Source: Purpureocillium takamizusanense (taxonomy: Eukaryota > Ascomycota > Sordariomycetes > Hypocreales > Ophiocordycipitaceae). Taken from it: a stretch of DNA of 64,000 bases. The translations under genes and the position numbers were made by a program. Numbering within the stretch: position 1 is the stretch's first letter; every line of letters starts with the position of its first letter. Under the pieces are notes generated by a model. That model was not told where the DNA came from. It did no database searches and saw only the letters and a list, made by a program, of their open reading frames with translations. Location of the stretch: the NCBI RefSeq assembly GCF_022605165.1, contig NC_063071.1, positions 496,001 to 560,000 of the forward strand, written 5' to 3'. Below, piece by piece: positions 1 to 10,277 of this stretch.

Positions 1-117
1 CGAGGACGGCGGCGACGTCGACAGCTCCTCGCCGGGGGAGTACTGCTCGCTGTCGGAGTGCATCGTGATGCCGGACTCGGCGAGGTGGTGGTTGGACGGG
101 GAGTCTTCGGAAGCCAT
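1..117 (-). CDS. 5' end of an unidentified protein (runs off the window)
   Basis: A minus-strand frame starts with ATG at 117 and stays open for 39 codons to the window edge. The visible N-terminus is acidic and rich in Ser, Glu and Pro, with no recognisable domain, so it is probably a disordered tail. It is divergent from the Shp1-like gene at 642, with about 520 bp of shared upstream DNA. The frame is open upstream of the ATG through a GAC/Asp run, but I see no earlier in-frame ATG. I do not recognise the protein; an exon of another structure is possible. Confidence 0.4.
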   Translation of the reverse strand, partial: MASEDSPSNHHLAESGITMHSDSEQYSPGEELSTSPPSS

Positions 118-641
118 GGCCGCGATATCTGCCCCGCGGTCGTCGTCGTCGTCGTCGTCGTCGTCGTCTCGGCGGTTGGGGGCGGTCGGAGAGCCCAGAC
201 GTCCACATGCCGGGGATCGTGAGCTTCGGGGGGCGGGCGGCAGCGGCGCAACAGCTGTTACGTAAGCATGATGCAGTGGTTCAGGTGCCGCACTGGCAGG
301 CCCCGGCGACAGTGACGCGGTGGGCTGGGGAGCGCCACTTCACCCACTGCGAGTGAGCTTGTGTGTGCCTGGGGCTCGAGCTCTCCACTGCTGGCCCGAG
401 CAGTGACCTCTACCCGCTGGAGCATGATGAGGTCGGCGCTGCCTGCTTTTGTGTTCTTGCAACTCGCATAAACCTACCGCACCCAACCCCATCCCCCCTT
501 TGAAGCAGGAAAGTGTGTTGCTTCCTGCAACACAGCTCGCACTAGCTTCGTGATCGTCTCTTCCGACATCGTCAGCTTCTTGGAAAGCCCTGCACGCACC
601 TCTCCAAGTCTGCGCGCCTCGCCCCGCGTTCACTCCCCGCC
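118..641. promoter_or_regulatory. Divergent intergenic region with a CGT microsatellite
   Basis: This is the space between the two divergent starts at 117 and 642. A perfect (CGT)n run of about 29 bp lies at 140-168, just upstream of the minus-strand ATG. C/T-rich stretches before 640 resemble fungal core promoters. No specific factor site is called. Confidence 0.4.
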
Positions 642-2011
642 ATGGCAGACAGTGACGCTGTCGACAAGCAGAAGCTTGTCAAGGACTTTCGCTTGGCCAG
701 CGGCGCCGCGGAAGACGTGGTGCGTACACTCTCTAACCATGTAAATGCGGTTCCACGACCCGTTACTGACATGGCTTTCCGCGCCTAGGCTGTCCAGTAT
801 CTCGACGCACACAACTGGGACTACGTTACCGCCGTCGAGAGCTACTTTGCGGACGATGACGACAGGGAGGATGAGGGCGCAGCCGCCGGACCAGACTATA
901 CCGGTCCTCGAACGCTAGATGGCCGGCCGGCGCCTCAGGCGTACCAGCGACCTGCCCGCGGCACCGCCGCGCAGCCCAAGAGGAAAGGCGTCGCGACGCT
1001 GGGCTCGTTAGGGGGCGGCTCCGCCCACCATCACGACGACGACGACGAAGATGATGACGACGATGAAGATGGCGACGACGATGGCCGAGGCAATCTTTTT
1101 GCGGGCGGCGAAAAGTCTGGTCTGGCCGTGCAGGACCCGAAGCAGCAGGAGGGCAGTGGATCGCGCGGCATCATCAACGACATCTTGGCCAAGGCGCGAG
1201 CGTAAGTGCCACTTGTTGTCACGGCGCCCGTTTACGATCTGGCTGACTCTCTTGCAGCAACTCTACGCGGCCTGAAACCGCCGATCCAGAGGCCGGCCCG
1301 TCCCGCCCGTCCCGGTTCCGCGGCACCGGCATGACGCTGGGCGGCGAGGGGATCGAGAGCCGCAGCATCCCCGACCCTCTCGGGCCCGCCCGCCCCAGCA
1401 ATGCGCAGCCCCAGGAGCGGGTGCTGCACATCTGGCACGACGGATTCAGCATCGATGATGGCGACCTGCGCCGCTTCGACGACCCGGCTAACCAGGCGGA
1501 CCTGGCTATGATCCGGTCCGGCAGGGCGCCCCTCCACCTCATGAACGTGCAGCACGACCAGCCCGTCGACGTCAAGCTCCACCAGCACGACAGCGCATAT
1601 ACGCCCCAGCCGAAGAAATACAGACCCTTTGGCGGGAGCGGACAGCGACTCGGCAGTCCCGTGCCAGGCGTGGGCGGTGGCCAGACGTCTACCCAGGCCT
1701 CCGCCGCGACGTCGAGCGCTGCCCCGGCCGCGACGACGTCCAACTCAGCCCCCACAGTGGACAGCGCGCAGCCGACCATCATGCTTCGCATCCAGATGCC
1801 TGACGGCACCAGGCTCCCCGCTCGGTTCAACACGACGCACACCATCGGCGATGTATACGGGTTCGTTCAGGGCGCATCGCCGGAGACTCGAAGTCGTCCC
1901 TGGGTCTTGGCGACGACGTTTCCCAACAAGGACCACACGGACAAGGACCTGGTGCTAGGAGAGGTTCCCGAGTTCAAGAAGGGCGGAACAGCCGTGGTCA
2001 AGTGGGCATAG
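642..2011 (+). CDS. shp1: UBX-domain Cdc48/p97 cofactor, Shp1/p47 type
   Basis: Three exons: 642-719, 789-1201 and 1258-2011, with introns GTGCGT...CTAG and GTAAGT...GCAG. The product is 414 aa, close to yeast Shp1 (423 aa). Residues about 8-48 form a UBA-like domain (LVKDFRLASGAAEDV, then AVQYLDAHNWDY). A long acidic Asp/Glu run follows near residues 95-110. A SEP domain spans about 219-283 (core HIWHDGFSIDDGDLRRF). A UBX domain runs from about 337 to the C-terminus (MPDGTRLPARFNTTHTIGD). By family knowledge it links the Cdc48 ATPase to ubiquitylated clients and helps PP1 function and membrane fusion, in cytosol and nucleus. It converges on gtr1 with a 307-bp gap. Confidence 0.93.
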
Positions 2012-2318
2012 ATAGGCGGCACAGACAGGGGAAAGCATGATTAGGGGAAAGGCCAGGGATGCAAACGGTCACGTAGACAGAGCCTGGCAACCAGATCAGG
2101 CAATTGCCAGTTGCTGTAATCATGAGCTACATGTTGCTGTATGGCACAGACATGTACAGGTGCTTGTTTGTCGTAACGTCGTGCCCAAGCGTGATCGCTC
2201 TGTTCCAGAGCCCCCCTCCCCCCACACACTATATAACCACAACAACAAGGTATCGCTAAAGCCAAACGCCCGACTGAAAGAATCAATGCTAGAACCGAAC
2301 AAGGCGCGATGGCGTGTA

Positions 2319-3648
2319 TCAAGCCGCCGCTGCGGGAGCGGGAGCCCCCGTCACTTGGGACACGGGCCCGTCGAGGAACTTGAAGTGCTCGATGGCGATT
2401 TGGCAGTTGAGCATGGCGGCGTTGAAGCGGGCCTCTCCCGGCGGGAGGACGACCATGAGGTAGGTGTTGGTGGTGAACTTGAGAATGAAGAGATTGAAGC
2501 GCATGCCGGCCTTGTGCTCCATGCGGATAAACTGCTCGGCGTTGCGGGGGGTGCCGGTGAAGCGCGAGATGCTCTGCTTGAAGTGCTTCATGATGTTGGA
2601 CATGCGCTCGAGGCGGTCCTCGGTGGGGTTGCGGTGGCCCTCGGGCGAGGTCCACGAGGAGACGGCGAGGAAGGAGGTGCGCTCAAAGAGCAGCAGCTCC
2701 TCGGCCTCGATGGCGACGCCGAGGTTGGCGAGGTTGCGCTCGATGACGGGCAGGTTGGGGACGAGGTCGTGTATGATGGAGGCCCAGGCCTTGTAGAGGC
2801 TCTGGTCCCAGATGGAGGTGGCAAAGGGGGTGAGGTCGGCGGCGGCGGCGCTGCTGGCCACGTCCCCGCTGCCGACCGAGGCGACGTACTCGGCCGTCTT
2901 CTGCTTGACGAGGCGGACGCGCTCGTCGTAGACGCTCTCGCGGGCCGAGGGGACGACCAGGTCCATCTTGTGGATGAGGACGTAGATGTTGGCCGAGGGG
3001 GAGAACTGCAGCAGGGCCGAGAGGATGGAGACGTAGGTGGCGAGGTCGCGGTCGACGTCGCGCGACTCGATGTCGAAGACGTAGATGAGGACGCCGACGT
3101 TGGAGAAGACGTGCACGCGCTGCTGCGAGAGGTAGTTTTCCATAAAGGCCTCTTGCCCGCCGCAGTCCCAGAGGTTGAGCGTCAGGTTGCCGAGGAACTT
3201 GACGTGCGAGAGGTCGATGTCGATGGTGGCGCCCCTGTCAGAAGTTTCCAGAGTCAGCCATGGTTCTGCCTCGAGCCATTGGGGGTAGAGCATCATCATC
3301 TTCTTCTTCTTCTTCGTCTTCAAGAACTCCAAGGTGCCACGACGACGATCCTTCCCCGCCCAATGATTAATAGAAGGGGAGGAGGTTGGCTCACAATCGA
3401 CGTGTGTCGCGGGCTATGTAGTTGCTAAAGATGATGCTGCGCATGCTCGACTTCCCGGAGCCCGACTTGCCCATGAGCAGCACCTTTTTCTTCTTTGGCT
3501 TCTTAACCTCGTTGCGCACCTCGGCCCCGGCGGCGGCGGGCGGTCCGGTCGACGAGGAAGCGCCGCCGCTGCCGCTGGCGGTGAGGACGTCGGCCGCCGA
3601 GGAGCTGTCGTGCTGCGACGGCGGCGGCGGCTGTGCCGACGAAGCCAT
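2319..3648 (-). CDS. gtr1: Rag-family GTPase Gtr1 (RagA/B orthologue)
   Basis: Two exons on the minus strand: 3648-3395 and 3234-2319, joined by a 160-bp GTGAGC...ACAG intron. The product is 389 aa, longer than yeast Gtr1 (310 aa) because of a low-complexity Ser/Pro/Ala leader of about 50 residues. The P-loop GKSGSGKSS is at residues 60-68, RRLGATID at about 83-90, the G3 motif DCGGQ at 108-112 and the G4-like HKMD at 173-176. The C-terminal half matches the roadblock-like Rag domain. By family knowledge it pairs with Gtr2 in the EGO/Ragulator system on the vacuole and signals amino acids to TORC1. The splice joins RRL to GATID exactly as the family requires. The intron carries a TTC-type microsatellite on the minus strand (GAA/CTT run at 3292-3322). 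Confidence 0.95.
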
Positions 3649-4312
3649 GGCGCTATCCGGCTGTCTGGGTTGGCTTGCTGGCAGGCTGTCTGGTCTGGCT
3701 GGCTGGCAATTGAGTGGGTGACTCGGAGGGGTGAGGAGCAGTCGGCAGGCGGATGGACGGAGGTTGGCGCTTGGAGTGAGGCGAGTAATGTGTGCGTGTG
3801 AGGTCCAGATTGAGGCTCCAAAGGGAATATCGGCGGCTTCGACGTGGGGTCGGCCCGGTAGTTTAGTAACTTAGTGGCTGGTGAGCTTTTGGAGGTGTGC
3901 CTCCTCCCCCGTAGCGCCCCGCCAAGCTTTGGGGAAGCTGCCTTCAACTGGCAGACGCGAGACTCACTGCGGAATCGAGCCCACGAGACTGGATATAAAC
4001 CCGACATCTTGTATATGTAACACAGGGATGCATAGGATTCAATCGGATAGTCGGGGCCGGAATTCTGCGAGATATGGCTAGAAATACGGATGTACGGCAG
4101 GGATCAGCTAGGTATAGGGTAGGCAGCTTTTGTGGGCAGTGTTGCTCTACGAACGGCAGCAACACCATGCTTTCTTCATACGTCTACTTTACACCGCCAT
4201 CCACTCTTCTTCACCCACTTCAGTTTGTCGGCATGTCAACATCTCAAAGCATTTGGTTATTCGTCAACATTCATGGCATAGACTACACGGACCATACGCA
4301 AAGGCCAGCCCA
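3649..4312. other. Intergenic region: gtr1 upstream and jen1 downstream DNA
   Basis: About 660 bp between two minus-strand genes. It must contain the gtr1 promoter and the jen1 3' UTR. C/T-rich tracts occur, but I see no specific motif. Short frames here look like chance. Confidence 0.4.
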
Positions 4313-6041
4313 CTACTTCCTCTCTTCCAGCTCAACGCGTCCGCCCTTTTCATCGTCGGCGGCCTCTTCGTCGAGGACCTTGCTCGACGCGTCGCTGTCG
4401 ACGCCGGCCACCTTGTTCTCAAAGTTGCGGCCGCGCCTCTCGGGGCCGAACATGGTGGTGAAGACGATACCGAGGGCGATGATGACGGTGGCGATGCCCA
4501 TGACCGGCCCGTAGGCCTCGGCCCTGTCGCCGTTCTTGAGCGTGACAAACGTCTTCTCGGCGACGGCATTGACAATCTGCGCCGACGGCGAGGAGATCAT
4601 GTTGCCGACCTGGTACGTGACGCCGGGGAACGTAGAGCGATACGCCACGGGCGACAGCTCGTTGAGGTGGATGGGGACGACCCCCCAGGCGCCCTGCACG
4701 AAGAACTGCATGAAGAAGCCCGTCGCGCTCAGCGCGCGCTCGCCCTCGGGCAAGATCCACGCGGGGATAAGCACCGCCGACATCAGCGCCGACACGATGA
4801 TGGCGCGCCGCCGTCCCACGAACTGGCTGAGGTAGCCGATGATGCAGCCGCCTACGCACGCGCCCGCCTTCATCAGGATCGACGCTCGCGACGCCCCCGC
4901 ATTGTCCAGCTCCTTTTGCGTCAGCATAAAGGTCGTGTACGAGTCCTGCGACGTGTGCGAGTAGTAGTTGAACCACGTCATGAGGATCACGCAGTAGATG
5001 CACATCTTCCACTCCTGCGCGAGCATCTTCTTCGTCTCGCGCCAAAAGGCTCCCGGCGACGTCGACTTCTTGCCTGCCTTTTTGGCCTCGAGGAACTGGT
5101 GGGATTCGGGGAACGGGATGCGCACGAGGCCCACGGCGATGGAGATGCCGGCTGTAGAAAGTCATGGTCCTCGTTGTCAGCAACGTCCTCTGTCCTTGTC
5201 TCTCTCTCCTCCAAGCTAGGGTTGGGGGCAGCTTGGGGCAAACGCCAAGACGTACCGCCGATCCAGAAAACCGTCTTCCACGAGTCGACGCTACCGCCCA
5301 CGCCAAGGTTGGCGCACGCAGCCAAGACGTAGCCGAACGAGTAGCCCTGCTGCAGGATGCCGGACATGAGGCCACGCGCATTAGCCCTATAAGTGACGTC
5401 GTCTTAGCATGTCATCTACACCAAAGGTACGAAGTATGTATGCTGAGGTGACAGCATAGGGGAACGCGCAAGGCAACCTACGGGCACTGCTCGAGCGCCA
5501 TGGCGATGGCGTTTCCGTACACGCCGCCCATGAACAGCCCAAAGAGACTGCGCACGGCGAGGAACTGCGAAAACTGGGAGCTGTAGATGGTGGCAATTTG
5601 CAGCAGGCCCAGGATAATCATGTTGGCGACCATGGGCCACTTGCGACCCCATTTGTCGCCCGCGAGGCCAAAGACGGCGGCGCCGACGGACCGCAGCAGC
5701 AGCGTCAGGGTGATGGCGGTGGTAATGTCCGTCTTGGAGCGGCCGTAGTACTTGGACAGCTTGACGGTCTGGATGGACAGGGCGTGGAAGTCGAAGGCGT
5801 CGGCCGTCCAGGAGCAGAAGCCGACGAGGAAGAAGAGCCAGTCCTTGGCCGACAGCTGCGCCATGAGGCTCACGGGGTTGACGAAGCGGTCCGCCTCGTG
5901 CCACTCGCAGCGCGTCTCGCCGTACTCGTTGGACACGACCACGCGCTTCTTCCAGATGAAGAGGTCGCGCAGCGACTGCCTGGCCGTGGCCAGGGTGCCC
6001 TTGGCCAGGTCGTCGGCCTGCTCGACCCGCGCCGTCGACAT
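4313..6041 (-). CDS. jen1: Jen1-type monocarboxylate/proton permease (MFS)
   Basis: Three exons on the minus strand: 6041-5482, 5386-5256 and 5151-4313, giving 509 aa. Donors are GTAGGT and GTACGT; acceptors end TATAG and ACAG. The protein is a 12-span MFS carrier. It has the GDKWGRK-type loop after TM2 and the Jen signature NYYSHTSQDSYTT, fitting the family consensus NxxS/THxS/TQDxxxT in TM7. By family knowledge Jen1 proteins import lactate, pyruvate and acetate with protons at the plasma membrane and are repressed by glucose. The N-terminal residues 1-60 and the acidic tail DEEAADDEKGGRVELEERK are cytosolic and could take regulation by ubiquitin. Substrate choice cannot be read from sequence. 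An unusually long (3.9 kb) region without clear genes lies upstream. Confidence 0.92.
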
Positions 6042-9000
6042 GGTTGGCAAGAAAGGAGGAAGTTGTTGGGCCACAGGGCCGTGGCGGGGATTTGAATGAC
6101 AAGACAGTCGCAAAAGCTCTGGCACTGCCACTTGGCTGGAAAAGACGAAAGAGAGGGCGGGTGTGAGGGGGGGCAGTATGCAGAGGAGCTCAGAGCAGCA
6201 TCTGGTGGGTGTACGACGTGTTTATATAAACGGCAATAGAGATACAAAGTAACTACTACATGCACATACATCGTCTCACCTCGGGCGAGGCGCGCCCGCC
6301 ATGTTCCAGAACGAGGGTGGAGGTCTCGTACCGAACCGTATCGTACCAAGTCACGCGTTCGTCGCTCACTCGTCGCTCGTCGTGGCTCGATCCCCTCAAC
6401 ACCCAGCACCACCGCGGTGGAGGCGTGACCGAACGAGGGCTACGACATTTTCCGAAGCACGAGCAGGGATGCTGAAGCGTGTGAGCGTGCGTGAGTGACC
6501 CAGCACGGCAAGGGGAAACGCAACCAAGTCTGCCGGCGGGCAAGGAAAGGCAAACGCGCCCCAGATCCGATGGCGTGGGGGGGAGGAGGCGCGGGATCGC
6601 GAGGACGGACTCCATACCGTAGAGGAGGAGGAGGAGGAGGAGGAGGAGAAGGGCCAATGACCAAGGTACCAGCCAGCAGCCAACAAGAACACCTGGTGCA
6701 CACTTCGTACTGAATCTCCATCATCGCGTGCATCTTCAGCCACGCCCCACGGGAACGGCCAACCCGGCGCACCAACAGGGTTCAAGGGCATGGCACCCAC
6801 CAATACAGGAGGAGGGGGAGGGACTTGACGCTGCGATCCGCGGCGGCGGACGACCTTCTTGGTTGGGCCAAGCCGAGGAGCAGATCTGGGGGCTGGCGAG
6901 GCGGCTGCCGGGGAAAGGCGAGGAGGATTTGGTCTTTGGTCTGGCTGGGCTGGGCTGGTTTGGCTGGTGGTGATTTCCCTGGGTGGAGGTGGAGGTGGAG
7001 GACCGGGTTTGGGGCGTCGGCCATCCTTCCATGCGGCGATGGAGCTACGGCTCTTACCCACCATCTTCTTTGTGGAGTAAGCTATGCACTAACCTACTGG
7101 GTAGACGAAGTTTGGAGAGCGTGAGGAGGGATCTGGCGTGGGGAACAAAAACATTTTGTGGAGGACTGGACTTTGTCTCGACTCTGGGGGCTCCTGCCAC
7201 GCTGGAGACCGCCCAGGCACGGTACGCACGTACGTACGTGCGTGTCACCACAGTGACATGATGCAGACAAGAAAAAAAAAAGGGCGTCTGAGTGTTGTGC
7301 AGTTCTACCGCAGGGGAGAGCGTCTTCACACGCGCGCGCGAGAGGGGCAGCAGCAAGGGCAGGCAGGCAGGCCTCGGCCTCGGCAGGCGAGACAGTTGAG
7401 GCAATCTATTTCTGGTCACGCCGCTGGGGTGTCTCACAGCAGAGCCCTTGCTCGCCGCAGGATAGGGATTGTATGCACGCCGGGGAGGAGGGAAACCGGT
7501 ACCGGACGCTGAGGCCTGCTGATTGAAGGAAGGGAGGGGAGAAAGAAAGAAGAAAACAGGGTCATCCCCGCGAACCAGGCAAAGATTCTGTTGCCGGCGG
7601 TGTGAAAGATCTAAACCTGCAGGAAGGAAACCAGCGGCAGCGGTCCAGGCACAAGAAAAAGAGGGAACGAACCAAAATGTTGGAGCAGCTCACGGGCACG
7701 GACGGACTGCCGGGGGACCTTTTTTTTTTTTTTTTTTGCGGCTCAAGCCACGGACGGGGGGGCACGGGAGGAGGGAGGGCTGGGGGCTACGATTGATGTA
7801 CCGAGCGCGTTCGGCGATGAGGCGAGCCGTCTATCTGACGACCACGGGTGAGAGGGGAGAAAGTGAAGCACCGTGATGAAGCCGTCGAGCCGTGTCATGT
7901 GGTGAAACCCAGTTGCTGACATCGCATATGCATTGTATCAATGGCGGCGGCGGCTACTAACTAGGTATCCCCATGGAACGCTTCGTATCGAATAGGTATC
8001 TGCTTGGGGTCAGAGCACAACCACGGCGACGGCCATGGGTTTGGGCTTTAGCCCACCTCTCTGTGCTTTCTCCGCGTGCGTGCGTGCGTGCCAGGTTAGT
8101 TGGTGGGGGAGGATTTGCAGCGAGGGCGGGACGCGCGCGAGTAAGTGAGGTGAGTGAGTGTGTTTTGGCTCAGCAATAGACTTACCCGCACGCTTAACAT
8201 TAACCTTAGCCGCGAGGTTAACGTTAACTGTGCATGTACGAAGTAACAGGACGAAAGTAGGTATGTACGAATCAGACCAACAACCACCAGCAACTCCATC
8301 GGCAGCGATGATCCCGTCGTCTGTCAGCGCTGGTTCGCTGGAGATTGACCGAGACACAGCAAGCGTTTGTGGCAAGCAGGGATGTTGGCAGGGCAGGGCA
8401 TTGCATCAGTACTAACTAGGTTAATGGATGGGGTGGTGGAGGCGCACAACGTGGAGGCGTGTGGGAGCCCCCCATCCCCCCTCCATGTCCCCCATGTCTC
8501 CATGGCCCCCTCCATCTCACTCCCTCCCCGCACTGAGAGAAAGAAGGGGGGGAGGGAACATCCTTGGAGGCAGGCACACCAGATACACACACAGGTTTTG
8601 TAAGAGAGGTCTGAGAGGTCTGAGAGACCTGAGAGGCCTGAGAGGGTGAAAGGTAGAACGTGGTCATCAGCGGGATGTGGAGAATGTCTTTCATGTTCTG
8701 GCGGCGCACGGAAGGGAGCTCCAAGCCGTTCTACGCAACTGTCTGGCGGCCGTGACACGCCTGTGCTGCCTGCCCGGGGAGGCCTTCTCCAGTCTTCTGC
8801 CTGCCGAGTTCGATAGACGACTGGCACTTATGACTTGACTGTACCATGGGCACACGATGCCTACAAACTTGGACGCAATGGGCAGGAACGACAGTAATTG
8901 AACTTTAAACACGTACGAAGCGCGCCAAAACTTACGCTCACGCCTAGCGAATCCTTTGAGAGAGAGAGCCGGTTTTCTCCGCCGTGGGGTAAAAAACCAA

Positions 9001-9936
9001 GGGCTCCCATCTTTCAGTAAATAAGGCCAATAAACATGAAGGTACTACAGACCGACTTCAGTGGCGCAAAGGGGGCGACGGCAGCGGCGGCGGCGACTCG
9101 GCTCAAGGAAAAAAAAAGATGGAAAAAAAAAACCGCGCTGGTTTTGTTTGCGTTCCCGTGACCTGCGTCAGAGACACAGCCCGTGACGTTATGGAAACGC
9201 AACTATCACGGCTGAGACTCGGTCGTTGTGTGTTTCGGAGCGTGCAAAATCCGTCCACGGAGATGGAGGTTACACGCAGGATCAGATGGTGCAGCGGCTG
9301 CTGTTGGCGCGACGAGCCAGCCCGCCCGTCTCTGAGTTGTCGTCGTCGGTATTGATGCCATTCATAGCTCTATGGGCGTCGCAGGATCGCTCTTCCACGA
9401 CGTAAGAGGGTGTCGCCCCAACCGTAGCATCAATGATAGTCAGCGTTCAATTTGGCAGAGCGTTTGTCGGTCGAGACACAGTATATGGTGCGTCCTTTTC
9501 TTTTCGCCTTTTCGTCCATGCTCAGTTGCGAAACAATCGCTCAGTACGATCCCTTTCGTGCGCCGTGATATGAGTTACGTGACGTGTAGCCCGGGCATCT
9601 TCTCGCCGAGTAGAGGATAAGAAAGGCCGCACCAGGTCACAGGGCGGTTCGACCATGGTCGTATGTAGCGATAGCGCTCACGGAGACAATAATATTAGGC
9701 GACAAGCAATCTCTCGAGTGATCTGGTTGATAAGATGACCAAAGTATAAATTGAGCGTGTTCGCCCACCCGACGAGCACATCGCCTCCGCGACAGAGACT
9801 CGCTCGTCCCCCCCATTGATGTCCCATCATCGCCATAACTCTCGCCTCAGACTCCAGACTCCAGTCTCCAGTTCCATCGTGAAGCCAAGCCCCCATATCG
9901 ACTACGCACATATCCATCCGCCGTCTCTCGTCAGAC
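6042..9936. other. Long gene-poor GC-rich region upstream of jen1
   Basis: No frame here resembles a protein I know; the frames are low-complexity or antisense chance ORFs. It holds many simple repeats: a GGA run at 6621-6648, A-runs near 7269 and 9110-9130, a T run of about 19 at 7720-7738, a GTGCGTGC run near 8078, a GTTAAC-rich palindromic patch at 8205-8229, and a 10-bp minisatellite at 8604-8646. It may be a long promoter, UTR introns or noncoding RNA; none can be decided here. Confidence 0.4.
8604..8646. repeat. 10-bp minisatellite (TGAGAGGTC-like)
   Basis: Four to five imperfect tandem copies of a 10-bp unit reading TGAGAGGTCT, with variants ending in ACC and GCC. It lies in noncoding DNA. 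Confidence 0.6.
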
Positions 9937-10277
9937 ATGAGCACACACGCCCCCGCCCACACCAACAGCCCAGAGGTCATGGAGACCCTCAGGGGCCGTT
10001 ATGAATGCCCCAACACGGCGTGCGAACCGCGCAAGATCACCAAGGACAAGGGGTCGCCGTGCCCCAAGTGCGGCGCCGCCCGCATCGAGCCCCTCACGAA
10101 CCGCAAAATCGTCCCCCCCCCGGCCCGGACATGTATTATTTCATGAAGAGAGATGACGGGGTCGAGGTCAAGTACTACGTCGACGAGCACAGGCGCAAGT
10201 ACAGCAAGGGCGCCAACGGCGAGCGCACCATGCTGCAGAGGCGGCGTCTCGCTCCTCCCATGGAGTGGTGGGAGTGA
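9937..10277 (+). CDS. Small zinc-ribbon protein, frame broken at a C9 run
   Basis: The first frame from ATG 9937 encodes a ribbon-like pattern CPNTAC...CPKC (C-x4-C and C-x2-C) and then stops at 10146. A second frame, entered just after the C run at 10113-10121, continues as DMYYFMKRDDGVEVKYYVDE and ends in MEWWE at the stop at 10277. Adding one base (or losing two) in the C9 run would join them into about 113 aa. Codon use looks coding on both sides of the break. The break may be a sequencing or assembly indel, a real frameshift, or a recent pseudogene. I do not recognise the family; the Cys pairs suggest metal binding. A TATA-like AAGTATAAATT lies at 9740-9750. Confidence 0.5.

Noticed and set aside
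2037..3428. 463-codon plus-strand ORF
   Set aside because: It is antisense to Gtr1, which has clear GTPase motifs; the plus frame is an Asp/Val/Gly-rich mirror of it.
4130..5332. 400-codon plus-strand ORF
   Set aside because: It overlaps Jen1 on the opposite strand and reads as Arg/His/Asp-rich antisense sequence.
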